Source: Ruminococcus difficilis
GTDB lineage: Bacteria; Bacillota_A; Clostridia; Oscillospirales; Acutalibacteraceae
Assembly: GCF_016680995.1 (NCBI RefSeq)
Contig: NZ_JAEQMG010000145.1
Coordinates: 34,514-98,513 of the forward strand
Direction of reading: 5' to 3'
Length of the DNA stretch: 64,000 bases
Of the stretch, positions 40,032 through 49,911 are shown piece after piece. Below the pieces are notes generated by a model. That model did not search any database and was not told the DNA's origin. It saw nothing but the letters and a program-made list of their open reading frames with translations. The position numbers were made by a program, and so were the translations under genes. Each line of letters starts with the position of its first letter. The first letter of the stretch is position 1.

Positions 40032-40307
40032 TCATCCCCGCTGCTGTGTATCTGCGTATATTTCTGTTGTCATCCTCACGCCGAGCTTGAAGCCCTCGAT
40101 GTAGGCGTCACGCTCAGAAAGCGCAATCAGCGACAGCTGACAACTGTCTATCTGTTCTATCTTTTCTTTCTGCTGTTCATCAGTCAATAGACTTTTCAGC
40201 TCGTCTATCAGGTCTGTCATTTCCGACAGTTTCTTCTTTGTATCTTTCTTCTGTCGGTACTCGCTGGGATTCACGTTCCCGAAGTAGAAATCCTCCAATG
40301 CGATCAT
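40032..40307 (-). CDS. DUF6809-like small protein, copy A
   Basis: 91 residues from the ATG at 40307 (AAGGAG 9 bases upstream): MIALEDFYFGNVNPSEYRQK, KDTKKKLSEMTDLIDELKSL and ERDAYIEGFKLGVRMTTEIY. The pattern 'FYFGNxNP...F..G.RLG.....E' fits DUF6809, small helical proteins found near mobile elements. About 75 percent identical by eye to the copy at 41023. Its stop overlaps a terminator hairpin (40018-40046). Function unknown. Confidence 0.65.
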   Translation of the reverse strand: MIALEDFYFGNVNPSEYRQKKDTKKKLSEMTDLIDELKSLLTDEQQKEKIEQIDSCQLSLIALSERDAYIEGFKLGVRMTTEIYADTQQRG

Positions 40308-40379
40308 GGTATCACGCTCCTTGTCAGAAAGACACAATACCATGAAAAATCAAGAAGTCAAGCATTATTTGATAAACTC

Positions 40380-40417
40380 GTCCATAGCTCGCATGCACTA
40401 CCGTGTGAGCTATGGAC
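40380..40417. repeat. Inverted repeat GTCCATAGCTC / GAGCTATGGAC
   Basis: Perfect 11-bp arms with a 16-base loop, between the DUF6809 start and the structured repeat. No T run, so a transcript hairpin or protein site more than a terminator. The surrounding gap 40308-41022 holds no convincing gene. Confidence 0.5.
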
Positions 40418-40599
40418 AAATTTGCTAATAATGGCATATCTATCACATTTTTTAGATATTCTCTTTTCTTATTCCTTGTTAAGCAGTTCATCTTTTGATG
40501 TATTTTTTTTAAAAGAAACACTTGCAATTTTGTGAGTTGTAAGGTAACCTACGAACACCTCGAGAGAGGCTCTGGGGTCCCACACGCATCCCTATGCGG

Positions 40600-40692
40600 T
40601 AGGGAGAGGACGAACGGCGGACATGCGTGTCCCGCGAGGTCAAGGAGCACCTACCTGATGCGCCTACCGAGTACAGCCGATGAGGACGAGCG
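40600..40692 (-). repeat. Structured noncoding repeat, copy 2 (inverted)
   Basis: Plus strand GGAGCACCTACCTGATGCGCC corresponds to GGCATACCTACCGGATATGCC of copy 1 (read here in two 20-base parts: GGAGCACCTACC and TGATGCGCC). The flanks ACCGAGTAC and GAGGTCAAGG are also shared. The stem GGAGCA/TGCGCC keeps 5 of 6 pairs although several bases differ. Confidence 0.55.
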
Positions 40693-40728
40693 ACACTAGG
40701 CTTTTTGTTTTTGCTACACAACTACAAT

Positions 40729-40770
40729 GGCAGGGGCAGATGAAACATCAATCATCTGTCCCTGTCCTTT
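40729..40770. terminator. Strong hairpin, probably terminator
   Basis: GGCAGGGGCAGATGA pairs with TCATCTGTCCCTGTC, loop AACATCAA, followed on the plus strand by CTTTGTACTTTTTT. It could terminate transcription through copy 2 of the structured repeat. Confidence 0.5.
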
Positions 40771-40840
40771 GTACTTTTTTGATTGATATCACATAAAAAG
40801 ACGAACAACTTTATGCTACACAACCCTTTCACAAACGCTC

Positions 40841-40857
40841 ACAAATCGCCTGTGGCA
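40841..40857. repeat. Repeat CACAAATCGCCTGTGGC, copy 2
   Basis: Identical to 37357-37373, same orientation. Confidence 0.5.
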
Positions 40858-41022
40858 CAAGTTTGGTTTTCACCCGAGTGTTTACCCTATAATATGGCAC
40901 AATCCGCAAATGCACTTATAAGGTTTTTTTCGTTCGATTCATAAACTGAGTCAATATCAGCAGGAGAAAGAGTCTTTCGATGTGCTTTTCAAAAGTACAA
41001 CAGCGGGGCTACCAAGATATCA

Positions 41023-41295
41023 TCACCGCTGCTGTATATCTTCATATATTTCTGTTGTCATTTTCACACCAAGTTTGAATTCCTCGATGTAGGCGTCGCG
41101 TTCCGAAATAGCAATCAGCGATAACTGACAGCTATCTATCTGCTCCAGCTTTTCCCTCTGCTGCTCGGTAGTCAGCATAGTACGATGCTCATCGATCAGT
41201 GCTGTCGTTTCAGACAGTTTCTTTTTAGTATCCTTACTCTGCTTGTACTCACTTGGATTCACGTTGCCAAAGTAGAAGTGCTCTAATGTGGTCAT
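41023..41295 (-). CDS. DUF6809-like small protein, copy B
   Basis: 90 residues, MTTLEHFYFGNVNPSEYKQS then KDTKKKLSETTALIDEHRTM and ERDAYIEEFKLGVKMTTEIY. A paralogue of copy A with the same gene-end hairpin, so the whole unit (gene plus terminator) was duplicated. GAAGGGGGCGCGATACT precedes the ATG. Function unknown. Confidence 0.65.
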   Translation of the reverse strand: MTTLEHFYFGNVNPSEYKQSKDTKKKLSETTALIDEHRTMLTTEQQREKLEQIDSCQLSLIAISERDAYIEEFKLGVKMTTEIYEDIQQR

Positions 41296-41367
41296 AGTAT
41301 CGCGCCCCCTTCAAGCACAACACAATACCATAAGTTTTGAAAAAGTCAAGTAAAAAATGAAAGCAAT

Positions 41368-43941
41368 TTATTCTTTACATACCAGCAAATGCTCTTCGCC
41401 CAAATCGTAGTACAGGGTCAAATGATCCTTTGAGGTATCGTATACACGCAGAACTCCTTTGATATCATCCGCGAGCTCCGTTACTCCATTCGTTACATCG
41501 GCAAACTCTTTCAGCAGGTCGGGAGAGAAAGCGATTGTGCTCTCTTTTTCAAACACCGCGGTATAAAGAATCCCTGCTTCAACAAGATCCTGAAAAATAT
41601 GGCTGCCGTAGCTCAGCTCGGGAATATAGCCAACCTTGGATTCTGAGACCTCTGCAATCACGGAAAATTCGCTGATATCTGAGAAGCCGGACGGTACGCC
41701 GAGTTCCGGTGACGATGTGCATATCCTGCCGGGCGTCAGAAGCAGTAAATGTTTGCCCTGATTGCGGAAGCGCCAGTTGACTTGAGAGAGCGCTTCCTTT
41801 ATCTCATACTTACGGCGGTACGGCATCTGATAGTAGAGGATAGGATCGATATACACAACGCCGTCGATGGCGATCTCACGGGAAAATCCCATAGACACCC
41901 CCTTGGTTTCGAGCAGGATACGCCTGTTATCTACGCCGTCGGGGACAGTGATCTTATCTCCCTCCGCTGTCAGCTGCAGCGGACGGCACTGCAAAAGATC
42001 AATGACATAGCTGCCGTCAGGAGCGAAGTTAATCGTGTATTCCGTATCAACAGGATATTCGTAATGGGTTTGGATCAACTCGAGGATGTCACGCATATCA
42101 GTCATCAGCTGTTCGTTCTTCGTTAATCCGTCACAGGTGATGAAGAGGACGTCCCTCCAGTCGCCGCGTTCTCTGAGACGGCTCTCGGTTTCGTAGTTGT
42201 GCGAGTAAATCATATTTTTTAAATATCGCGGTACAGATTTACAGATGTTCATCGCGTCAAAGCCTTCGACATCGTTCGTGTCAGCGCTGATAGCGTCCAC
42301 GATCCTCTGAGAAAACTGCTGTCGATCACTCATGTCCGTGCTGAGGACCTTTGTCGGCGCGTCGAGAGAAACCAATCTTGGATAAGAACCTGTTCTGCGG
42401 TCGACCGCTGCCGTACCTAAACCCATGACGAGCCGCAGCATACCGGATTTCGGCTTTTCGCTGCCCATGCGGTAGGGGCTGACTGAATAACCGACACCCG
42501 CCGTGCAGGGCATGAAAAAGCCCTCATACCGCGAGCCCGATACGCGCTGCACCAGAATAGCCATCTGTTCGTCGCGCTTATCCAGCCCCCGGCGTTTTCT
42601 GTAGTCGAGCGCGGACATGCTCATCGTGCTGGCATAGACAATTTTGACTGCTTCTTCAAACTTTTGCAATCGTTCCTCCGGATCGCCTTGATTGCCGCAG
42701 AAAACAGATTCATATTTACCGGCGAAGGCGTTCCCGAAGCCATCCTCTAAGATGGAACTGGAACGGACGATGACCGGATCGTTACCGTAGTAATCGAGGA
42801 TTCGACGAAACTCCGCCTCGATACCGGTCGGGAATTTGCCCTCCATGATCTTTTTCTCAAACTCTCCGGCAAGAGTAAAATAGCCTTCCTCCGTCCGCTG
42901 TTTAATTCTCAGATCCCAAAAGCCGTTGTCCACTATATACGCATAAAAAACATCTGAGCCGATGTAGTAGGAGTCGTGCGGTTCAAAACGCTCAAAGATG
43001 TCCGGGCGATGGTTCTCGACAATCTTTCTGGAGAGCAGCATACCGCACGCCTTGCCTCCGATCATACCGGTACCGACCATTCGGGAATGAACTTCAAAAT
43101 AGTCCTCCGGCGTGAAGTTGCTCTTGATAAGCTCGCGCATTTTACTGTCGCGCGTCAGCATGATATTGCAGATCTTTGAGCAATCCTCGGTGACGGCCAC
43201 GCCGTTTTGGTGGAGGAGCTTGGTTCGGAAGAAAAATCGCTCCCAACTATCGACATTCTGATCCTGTGCCTGGGTTGCTTCTTTGTTCATCACGCTGTAG
43301 AAATGACTGACCTCGGTGCCGTCCCTTAGCACGGTGAAGCTGTTATCCTCACGGCTCAGACGATAGGGCTGGAACATGGTCTGCGAGTAGCGGTTCCATA
43401 CCTTCATCGGGCGGACAAATACATCCTTTTCATCCTTATACACATCGAGGAAAAGCTGAGTTGTATCGCGAATCGTCGCAATCGCGTCAAAGGAATGTCT
43501 GCCGCGGATCAGCGGAAAATACGCAACGGTGTCGAGGATAAACAGGTAAGGACAGGTGAGGTGGAAGAAGTTGCCCATCATCAGGTCTGTTGACCACGCC
43601 TGTTCGAGTTCAGAAAGGCAGTCAAAGATGTAGAACGTGTCATAACCCTCGCGCTCGATTAGGTTGTGGATATTGACGGTGAAGGTTTCAAAGCGGTGGG
43701 ATAGCTCTACATGCTCGATCCTCAGTCCCTCGCGCGGGGTGAGAATCGGCTCATGCTCTGCAAAGCGGATGTAGATCAGGTTCCTCCCGTCTGCTATCGC
43801 CTGATTGGAAAAACGCTCTGCAACATAGCGGAACTCGTCAAGCGACGGTACCTGCCAGACGACATTGTCGCCGAGACGGATGTTCTGTAAAGCGTCGTCC
43901 ATCATCGGGATTCCTGATTTAGTTTTTTCAAATGCAGCCAT
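41368..43941 (-). CDS. PEP/pyruvate-binding (PPDK_N-like) protein with RecA-like N-terminal domain
   Basis: 857 residues. From about residue 285 it matches the PEP-synthase/PPDK ATP-grasp domain: GTGMIGGKACGMLLSRKIVE, VIVRSSSILEDGFGNAFAGK, then AILVQRVSGSRYEGFFMPC and YVIDLLQCRPLQ. It lacks the phosphohistidine swivel (TGGxxSH) and the PEP-binding barrel of full enzymes. Residues 1-240 resemble a KaiC/RecA-like domain (GIPMMDDALQNIRLGDNVVW) but without a P-loop: the usual GxxGxGKT is replaced by LGDNVVWQVP. A phosphotransfer or regulatory role is possible. It follows carB by 20 bases and is probably the last gene of the purF-car operon. Confidence 0.75.
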   Translation of the reverse strand: MAAFEKTKSGIPMMDDALQNIRLGDNVVWQVPSLDEFRYVAERFSNQAIADGRNLIYIRFAEHEPILTPREGLRIEHVELSHRFETFTVNIHNLIEREGYDTFYIFDCLSELEQAWSTDLMMGNFFHLTCPYLFILDTVAYFPLIRGRHSFDAIATIRDTTQLFLDVYKDEKDVFVRPMKVWNRYSQTMFQPYRLSREDNSFTVLRDGTEVSHFYSVMNKEATQAQDQNVDSWERFFFRTKLLHQNGVAVTEDCSKICNIMLTRDSKMRELIKSNFTPEDYFEVHSRMVGTGMIGGKACGMLLSRKIVENHRPDIFERFEPHDSYYIGSDVFYAYIVDNGFWDLRIKQRTEEGYFTLAGEFEKKIMEGKFPTGIEAEFRRILDYYGNDPVIVRSSSILEDGFGNAFAGKYESVFCGNQGDPEERLQKFEEAVKIVYASTMSMSALDYRKRRGLDKRDEQMAILVQRVSGSRYEGFFMPCTAGVGYSVSPYRMGSEKPKSGMLRLVMGLGTAAVDRRTGSYPRLVSLDAPTKVLSTDMSDRQQFSQRIVDAISADTNDVEGFDAMNICKSVPRYLKNMIYSHNYETESRLRERGDWRDVLFITCDGLTKNEQLMTDMRDILELIQTHYEYPVDTEYTINFAPDGSYVIDLLQCRPLQLTAEGDKITVPDGVDNRRILLETKGVSMGFSREIAIDGVVYIDPILYYQMPYRRKYEIKEALSQVNWRFRNQGKHLLLLTPGRICTSSPELGVPSGFSDISEFSVIAEVSESKVGYIPELSYGSHIFQDLVEAGILYTAVFEKESTIAFSPDLLKEFADVTNGVTELADDIKGVLRVYDTSKDHLTLYYDLGEEHLLVCKE

Positions 43942-43961
43942 GTTAGTTCCTCCTGATAGTG

Positions 43962-46900
43962 TTATGTGTCGATAGTGGAAATGGTGAGCGTGGTTTCCTC
44001 TAATACATCCAAAAGTACACGTACTGTATCGAGCGAGGTAAAGGCTGTCACGCCGTTCTCAATCGCTGTTCTGCGGATCGCGGCGCCGTCCTCGTAGTGC
44101 ACACCTGATAGGATCGCGCGCGTGTTGATCAGGTAGCTGACGTATCCTGAGCGTAGCGCGTCGAGGAGTTGATTTGAGCCTTCACTAATCTTTCTCAATG
44201 TTCTGGTCTTGATACCGTGCTCTCGTAGCACTTTTGCAGTTAGATCCGTTCCCTCAATATTAAAGCCGAGGTTGTAGAAGCGGCGAATCAGCGGGATCGC
44301 CTCTTCCTTATCTTCATCGGCAAGGGTCACGATGACCGTGCCGTAGTTCTGCACCTTCGTGCCCGCTGCGACGAGTGCCTTGTATATCGCTCTCGACAGG
44401 CTCTTGTCATAGCCGATCGCTTCGCCGGTGGACTTCATCTCAGGGCTGAGGTACGCGTCGAGGCCCTTGATCTTCTGGAACGAGAAGACCGGCACCTTGA
44501 CATAATAGCGCTTCTTTTCCTCGGGATAGAGCTGGAAAATACCCTGTTCCTTCAGCGAATTGCCTAAGATGACCTCCGTCGCAATATCCGCGAGGGAATA
44601 ACCTGTACTCTTGCTCAGGAACGGAACCGTTCTCGAGGATCTCGGGTTAACTTCGATGATGTAAACGTCGTCATTTTCGTCGATGATGAACTGGATATTA
44701 TACAGACCAACAATACCGATAGCCTTGCCAAGCTTTTTCGCGTATTGCAGGATGATCCCTTTTACTTTATCCGAGATTGAGAAGGATGGGTAGACCGAGA
44801 TACTGTCGCCGGAGTGGACGCCAGTTCTCTCGACCAGCTCCATGATACCGGGTACGAATACGTCTACGCCGTCGCAGATCGCGTCGACCTCAACCTCTTT
44901 GCCCGTGATGTACTTATCGACTAAGACAGGTTTATCCTCGTCAATCTCAACGGCGGTCTTTAAATAATGCCTCAGGTCTGCTTCCTTACTGACGATCTGC
45001 ATGGCTCTGCCGCCGAGCACGAAGGACGGACGGACGAGGACGGGATAGCCGATCTCCTCTGCCGCTTTCACGCCCTCTTCGATCGAGGTAACGGCGCGGC
45101 CGGCGGGCTGGGGGATACCGAGTTCTTTGATGATCGCGTTGAAGGAATCACGGTTCTCGGCTCTCTCGATCGCGGCGCAGTCGGTACCGATGATCTTCAC
45201 GCCGCGGTCCATGAGGGGCTGGGCGAGATTGATCGCGGTCTGACCGCCGAGAGAAACAATAACGCCCTCAGGCTGTTCAAAGTCGATAATCGCCATGACA
45301 TCCTCGGGAGTGAGGGGCTCAAAGTAGAGCTTATCGGCGGTGGTGTAGTCGGTCGAGACGGTCTCGGGGTTATTGTTGATGATGATCGCCTCATAGCCCG
45401 CTCTGCGGATGGTCTGCACCGCATGAACAGTAGAGTAGTCGAACTCCACGCCCTGACCAATACGGATCGGTCCTGCACCTAAAACAATGATCTTCTTTTT
45501 ATCGGTGCAGATCGATTCATTTTCTTCTTCATAGGTCGAATAAAAATACGGTACATAGCTGAGGAATTCCGAGGCGCAGGTGTCGATCATTTTGAATACT
45601 GGCTGAATGTGCGCATCCTTTCTCATCTTATATATCTCCGCTTCATCGCATTTCCAAAGATGAGCGATCGCCTTATCCGAAATACCCATTCGTTTAGCGC
45701 GATACAGCATATCGGGATTGCCGACATTATCCCGCAGCTGTGATTCCATCTGTATGATGTTGCGAATCTTGCGCAGGAACAGCCTGTCGATGGCGGTCAG
45801 GTCATGGATATTGTTGATATTGCCGCCCTTTCTGAGCAGTTCAGCGATTGCAAACACTCTGTCATCGGTATCGCGGGTGATATATTTGTATAGTTCATCG
45901 GAAGTCATTGACTCAAATCGCAGAAGATACAAATGATCCGCGCCGATCTCCATCGAGCGCACCGCCTTGAGCAGGCTTTCTTCGATGGTTCTGCCAACGC
46001 TCATGACCTCACCGGTCGCCTTCATCTGGGTGCCGAGGGTGTTTGGCGCAGTGACGAATTTATCAAAGGGGAATCGCGGCATTTTTGTGACAACATAGTC
46101 GAGGCGCAGACCGACGCCGATCTTCGCGCTGACGCGCGCGATGGGATAACCCGACGCTTTACTTGCAAGCGCAGAAGAACGTGACACGCGCGGGTTGACC
46201 TCGATGATATAATACTGCGACGAATGCGGATCAAGCGCAAACTGTACGTTACAGCCGCCCTCAACCTTCAGCGCTCGGATCAGTCTGAGAGCGCTGTCGC
46301 GGAGCATCTGGTACTCTTTGTTGGTCAGCGTCTGAGACGGACAAAAAACGATGCTGTCTCCGGTGTGGATGCCGACGGGATCGAAGTTTTCCATATTGCA
46401 AACGGTGATCGCGGTATCGTTATGATCGCGAATAACCTCGTACTCAATCTCCTTGTAGCCCTTGACGGACTTTTCGATCAGCACCTGATGCACAGGGCTC
46501 AAAGCAAACGCTTGTTTCCCGATTTTCAATAAATCAGCTTCACTGTCGGCAAAACCGCCTCCCGTGCCGCCGAGGGTGAACGCCGGGCGCAGGACCACGG
46601 GGTAGCCGACCGCCGCGGCGGCTTGTTTTGCTTCTTCTAAGTCATATGTGATTTGAGACGGGATGACGGGCTCGCCGATGCGCTCGCACAGCTCCTTGAA
46701 CAGCTCTCTGTCCTCGGCTTGCTCGATGCTTTCAGACGAGGTGCCGAGCAGCTCGACGCCGCATTCTTTCAGCACACCCTTGCGTTCGAGCTGCATCGCA
46801 AGATTCAGCCCTGTCTGACCGCCGATCCCCGGCAGGAGCGCGTCGGGGCGTTCCTTGCGAATGATCTTCGCAATATATTCGAGGGTCAGCGGCTCCATAT

Positions 46901-47093
46901 ATACCTTGTCGGCAATCGCAGGGTCGGTCATGATGGTCGCAGGGTTGGAGTTGCAGAGGATGACCTCGTAGCCTTCCTCCTTGAGCGCAAGACAAGACTG
47001 CGTACCCGCATAGTCGAACTCCGCTGCCTGACCGATGACGATGGGCCCCGAGCCGATGACCATAATGCGTCGGATGTCCTCTCTCTTAGGCAT
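43962..47093 (-). CDS. carB: Carbamoyl-phosphate synthase large subunit
   Basis: 1043 residues, close to the usual 1070. Two ATP-grasp halves are visible: [20 protein letters not shown] at the start and [20 protein letters not shown] near residue 535, with [20 protein letters not shown] and [20 protein letters not shown]. The C-terminal allosteric MGS domain follows. It makes carbamoyl phosphate from ammonia delivered by CarA, bicarbonate and 2 ATP, for pyrimidines and arginine. The start overlaps the carA stop by 8 bases. The gene is intact although carA is interrupted. Confidence 0.96.
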   Translation of the reverse strand: MPKREDIRRIMVIGSGPIVIGQAAEFDYAGTQSCLALKEEGYEVILCNSNPATIMTDPAIADKVYMEPLTLEYIAKIIRKERPDALLPGIGGQTGLNLAMQLERKGVLKECGVELLGTSSESIEQAEDRELFKELCERIGEPVIPSQITYDLEEAKQAAAAVGYPVVLRPAFTLGGTGGGFADSEADLLKIGKQAFALSPVHQVLIEKSVKGYKEIEYEVIRDHNDTAITVCNMENFDPVGIHTGDSIVFCPSQTLTNKEYQMLRDSALRLIRALKVEGGCNVQFALDPHSSQYYIIEVNPRVSRSSALASKASGYPIARVSAKIGVGLRLDYVVTKMPRFPFDKFVTAPNTLGTQMKATGEVMSVGRTIEESLLKAVRSMEIGADHLYLLRFESMTSDELYKYITRDTDDRVFAIAELLRKGGNINNIHDLTAIDRLFLRKIRNIIQMESQLRDNVGNPDMLYRAKRMGISDKAIAHLWKCDEAEIYKMRKDAHIQPVFKMIDTCASEFLSYVPYFYSTYEEENESICTDKKKIIVLGAGPIRIGQGVEFDYSTVHAVQTIRRAGYEAIIINNNPETVSTDYTTADKLYFEPLTPEDVMAIIDFEQPEGVIVSLGGQTAINLAQPLMDRGVKIIGTDCAAIERAENRDSFNAIIKELGIPQPAGRAVTSIEEGVKAAEEIGYPVLVRPSFVLGGRAMQIVSKEADLRHYLKTAVEIDEDKPVLVDKYITGKEVEVDAICDGVDVFVPGIMELVERTGVHSGDSISVYPSFSISDKVKGIILQYAKKLGKAIGIVGLYNIQFIIDENDDVYIIEVNPRSSRTVPFLSKSTGYSLADIATEVILGNSLKEQGIFQLYPEEKKRYYVKVPVFSFQKIKGLDAYLSPEMKSTGEAIGYDKSLSRAIYKALVAAGTKVQNYGTVIVTLADEDKEEAIPLIRRFYNLGFNIEGTDLTAKVLREHGIKTRTLRKISEGSNQLLDALRSGYVSYLINTRAILSGVHYEDGAAIRRTAIENGVTAFTSLDTVRVLLDVLEETTLTISTIDT

Positions 47094-48186
47094 GGCGCTT
47101 TCCCTCCTTCATCAGGCTGATAAACTTGTCGAACAGATAGCCGCTGTCCTGCGGACCGGGCGCGGATTCGGGATGATACTGGACTCCGAAGACTCGGTCT
47201 CTCACGCTTTCCACACCCTCTACGGTGTTATCTAATAGGTTGAGATGTGTGACTTCAAGCGGCGTGTTTTTCAGGCTCTCGGCGTCCACCGCATAGGAAT
47301 GGTTCTGCTAGGTGATCTCGATTTTGTCAGTTGTGAGATTTTTGATTGGATGATTGCCGCCGCGGTGACCGAATTTCAACTTGTAGATCTTTGCACCGTA
47401 GGACAGGGACAGGATCTGATGCCCCAGACAGATGCCGAAAACCGGAAACATACCGCGAAGCTGACGAACGGTATTGATTACCTCGCGAACGTCCTCAGGA
47501 TTGCCGGGACCGTTGCTTAAAAATAAGCCGTCAGGATTCAGCGACCAAATCTTTTGGGCTGGTGTGTTCCACGGCACGACGGTGACACAACAGTTTCGTT
47601 TCACCAGAGAACGGATGATATTATCTTTCATCCCGCAGTCGACCGCTACGACATGATACGCGGCATGATCAGACGTGTATTCTGTCATATATTTTCGACT
47701 GACGCGGCTGACGGCGTCTGTCGGGAGAACGTGTTCTTTCAGCCTTTTTACTGCCTCATCAGTATTTTCAGATATATCCGTGATAATCGCGCGGCAGGAG
47801 CCGTAGTCGCGAATATTACGCACCAGCTTGCGGGTGTCGATCCCGCTGATACCGACGATATGATACTGTTGCATCACCTCTTCGAGCGTATTTACGCTCT
47901 GATAATTAGACGGTTCACTGTTGTATTCACGCACGATCATCGCGGCTATGGTCGGCGTCTTTGTTTCATAGTCCTCCGCCGTCATGCCGTAGTTGCCGAT
48001 CAGCGAATACGCCATTACTACACCCTGATCGGTATAGGACGGATCGGATAATATCTCCTGATAGCCAACGGGCGAGGTGTTGAATACGATCTCAAAGACG
48101 CGCGCGTCATTGTCTCCAAATCCCTTACCAAAGTATTCTGAACCATCTTCCAGTATCAGTTTTTTATTTAATTCAAGTAGCTTCAT
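47086..48186 (-). pseudogene. carA: Carbamoyl-phosphate synthase small subunit with in-frame amber codon
   Basis: The frame runs from the ATG at 48186 through the CarA N-domain and the glutaminase nucleophile (FGICLGHQ), reaches KFGHRGGNHPIKNL and DKIEIT, then hits TAG at 47310-47308. The same frame continues as [12 protein letters not shown] ... GVFG-like [15 protein letters not shown] to a proper stop at 47086. CarA normally reads T-S-Q-N-H-G here, so TAG replaces a Ser codon (TCG to TAG is one change). The truncated product lacks the catalytic His-Glu of QYHPE. Options: a recent null mutation, amber readthrough, or a sequencing error. purF lies upstream, carB downstream, both intact. Confidence 0.9.
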
Positions 48187-48188
48187 CA

Positions 48189-49619
48189 TCACACCTGTTT
48201 CTTTTCACTGATTTTGGTTTCAAATCGATTCTTCGCCGTATCGGATGGGATAACAGTCGGATAGTTTCCGTCAAAGCACGCTGTGCAAAAGCCTGTGTCC
48301 TCACCTGTTAACAGCCTGACATGATCGATATTAAGGTAACCGAGGGATGTCACACCGATCTCTTTTGCGATGTCGTCAACACTTAGGCGGTTGGCGATCA
48401 GAACTTCCGCGCTATCGATATCGGTTCCGTAGTAGCAAGGGCATTTGAATGGCGGTGCGCTGACGCGCATATGGATCTCCTTTGCGCCTGCGTTCCACAG
48501 CAGCCCGGCGATCCGTCGGCAGGTCGTGCCGCGCACGATGGAGTCGTCGATCAGTACTACGCGCTTGCCGTCTACCACATCGCGGATAGGATTGAGCTTG
48601 ATCCCGACGCCCTGCGCGCGCTGACCCTGTTCGGGCGCGATAAAGGTGCGGGCGATGTACTTGTTCTTGGTAAAACCGATCGCGTAGGGGATCCCCAATT
48701 CCTGCGCATAGCCGATCGCCGCCTCGAGCCCCGAATCGGGCACGCCGATGACGATATCCGCATCGACAGAGTGCTCCTGTGCAAGAAACCGTCCCGCCAT
48801 CCTGCGGCAGCGGCTGACAGATGCGCCGTCGATCACCGAATCGGGACGAGCAAAGTAGATGTATTCGAACACGCAGAAGCGTTTCGGACATATATGACAA
48901 TGGCTTGTATCGAATCGGATACCGCCGCTGTCGACGACTGCGATCTCTCCGGGCAAAAGATCGCGCACAAGCCTTGCGCCGACGGCGTCCAGCGCACAGG
49001 ACTCGGATGCAAATACGATCTTGCCGTCATCGGTCTCGCCGTAACACAGCGGTCGAAATCCGTGCGGATCGCGCGCGGCGATCAGCTTCTGCGGCGAGCT
49101 GATGACCAGCGAATACGCGCCCTCTATCATATCCATCGCCGCCGACACCGCCTTTTCAATCGAACCGTGACTCAGTCGTTCCTGCACGATCGTATAGGAG
49201 ATAACTTCGGAATCGGTAGTGGTATGGAAGATCGCGCCCTGTTCCTCATAGCGCGTCCTCAGCGCATAAGAATTGGACAGATTGCCGTTGTGGCACAGCG
49301 CCATCCTACCCTTGTGATGGTTGACGATCAGTGGCTGGATGTTCTGCAGCAGTTTTGCGCCGGTGGTGGCATAGCGCACATGACCAACTGCAATATTCCC
49401 TTTGCCTAGTGAGCTCAGGTTGTCCGTGCTGAATACCTCGCTGATCAGTCCCTCGCCTTTTTGATAAGTGAACACGCCGTCGTCGTTGACGACGATTCCC
49501 GCGCTCTCCTGACCGCGGTGCTGTAAGGCAAACAGTGCATAATAGGTCATCGATGCAAGATCGTTTGTTTCTCTGCTGTATACACCGAACACACCGCACT
49601 CTTCATGGAAACTGCTCAT
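48189..49619 (-). CDS. purF: Amidophosphoribosyltransferase
   Basis: 476 residues from the ATG at 49619 (GGAGTGATTCC upstream). After a 7-residue propeptide the mature N-terminus is Cys (CGVFGVYSRETND), the glutamine-amide nucleophile; then QHRGQESAGI and the type I PRTase motif VVLIDDSIVRGTT. Cysteines later in the chain (CHICPKRFC, DTGFCTACF) suggest a Fe-S-binding form as in Bacillus. It makes phosphoribosylamine, the first step of purine synthesis. It heads the purF-carA-carB operon behind an unusual leader hairpin (49646-49689). Confidence 0.95.
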   Translation of the reverse strand: MSSFHEECGVFGVYSRETNDLASMTYYALFALQHRGQESAGIVVNDDGVFTYQKGEGLISEVFSTDNLSSLGKGNIAVGHVRYATTGAKLLQNIQPLIVNHHKGRMALCHNGNLSNSYALRTRYEEQGAIFHTTTDSEVISYTIVQERLSHGSIEKAVSAAMDMIEGAYSLVISSPQKLIAARDPHGFRPLCYGETDDGKIVFASESCALDAVGARLVRDLLPGEIAVVDSGGIRFDTSHCHICPKRFCVFEYIYFARPDSVIDGASVSRCRRMAGRFLAQEHSVDADIVIGVPDSGLEAAIGYAQELGIPYAIGFTKNKYIARTFIAPEQGQRAQGVGIKLNPIRDVVDGKRVVLIDDSIVRGTTCRRIAGLLWNAGAKEIHMRVSAPPFKCPCYYGTDIDSAEVLIANRLSVDDIAKEIGVTSLGYLNIDHVRLLTGEDTGFCTACFDGNYPTVIPSDTAKNRFETKISEKKQV

Positions 49620-49645
49620 GGAATCACTCCGCATTTAATTATTCA

Positions 49646-49689
49646 AAAGAAAAAGACAAAGCCGCCTTGGAATATCCAAGACGTCTTTG
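49646..49689 (-). promoter_or_regulatory. purF leader terminator-like hairpin
   Basis: Minus strand AGCAAAGACGTCTTGGA, loop TAT, TCCAAGGCGGCTTTG, then TCTTTTTCTTTT. It starts only 13 bases after the -10 box, so it lies at the very 5' end of the transcript. Same design as the leaders of glnN, ATP-grasp and citrate synthase. Confidence 0.7.
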
Positions 49690-49702
49690 CTTTATTAAAT
49701 GT

Positions 49703-49731
49703 ATTATACCCCGATATATAAGGTTTGTCAA
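49703..49731 (-). promoter_or_regulatory. purF operon promoter
   Basis: Minus strand TTGACA (49731-49726), 17 bases, TATAAT (49708-49703). Perfect consensus. Confidence 0.9.
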
Positions 49732-49736
49732 ATAAA

Positions 49737-49776
49737 ATACAGACTGTAATCCAGAAAATTGAATCACAGTCTGTAT
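49737..49776 (-). terminator. Terminator of the amt gene
   Basis: Minus strand ATACAGACTGT pairs with ACAGTCTGTAT, then TTTATTT. It lies just upstream of the purF -35. The gap 49777-49911 shows nothing else I can support. Confidence 0.75.
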
Positions 49777-49911
49777 AACTTTAGGAATGTCAAACGGTAA
49801 GTAAAATGGCAAACATTATTTGAGAGTTATTATTCAATGTTGATGAAGGCTTTGGAAGGAGACTAAGCCTGTTAATCGTTTGACCCCTGAAGTCCTTTAG
49901 CTGCAAAGGGA

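Noticed and set aside
37231..41300. Catalase 3' part expected at the far end of the second element
   Set aside because: I read both strands of the gaps and saw no EELAHxEM-like coding; the right boundary remains unknown.
45197..45482. Frames inside carB, purF, glnN on the opposite strand
   Set aside because: Shadows of conserved genes.
47308..47310. Reassigned genetic code to explain the TAG in carA
   Set aside because: TAG ends other genes in the window properly, for example the repressor gene at 25956.
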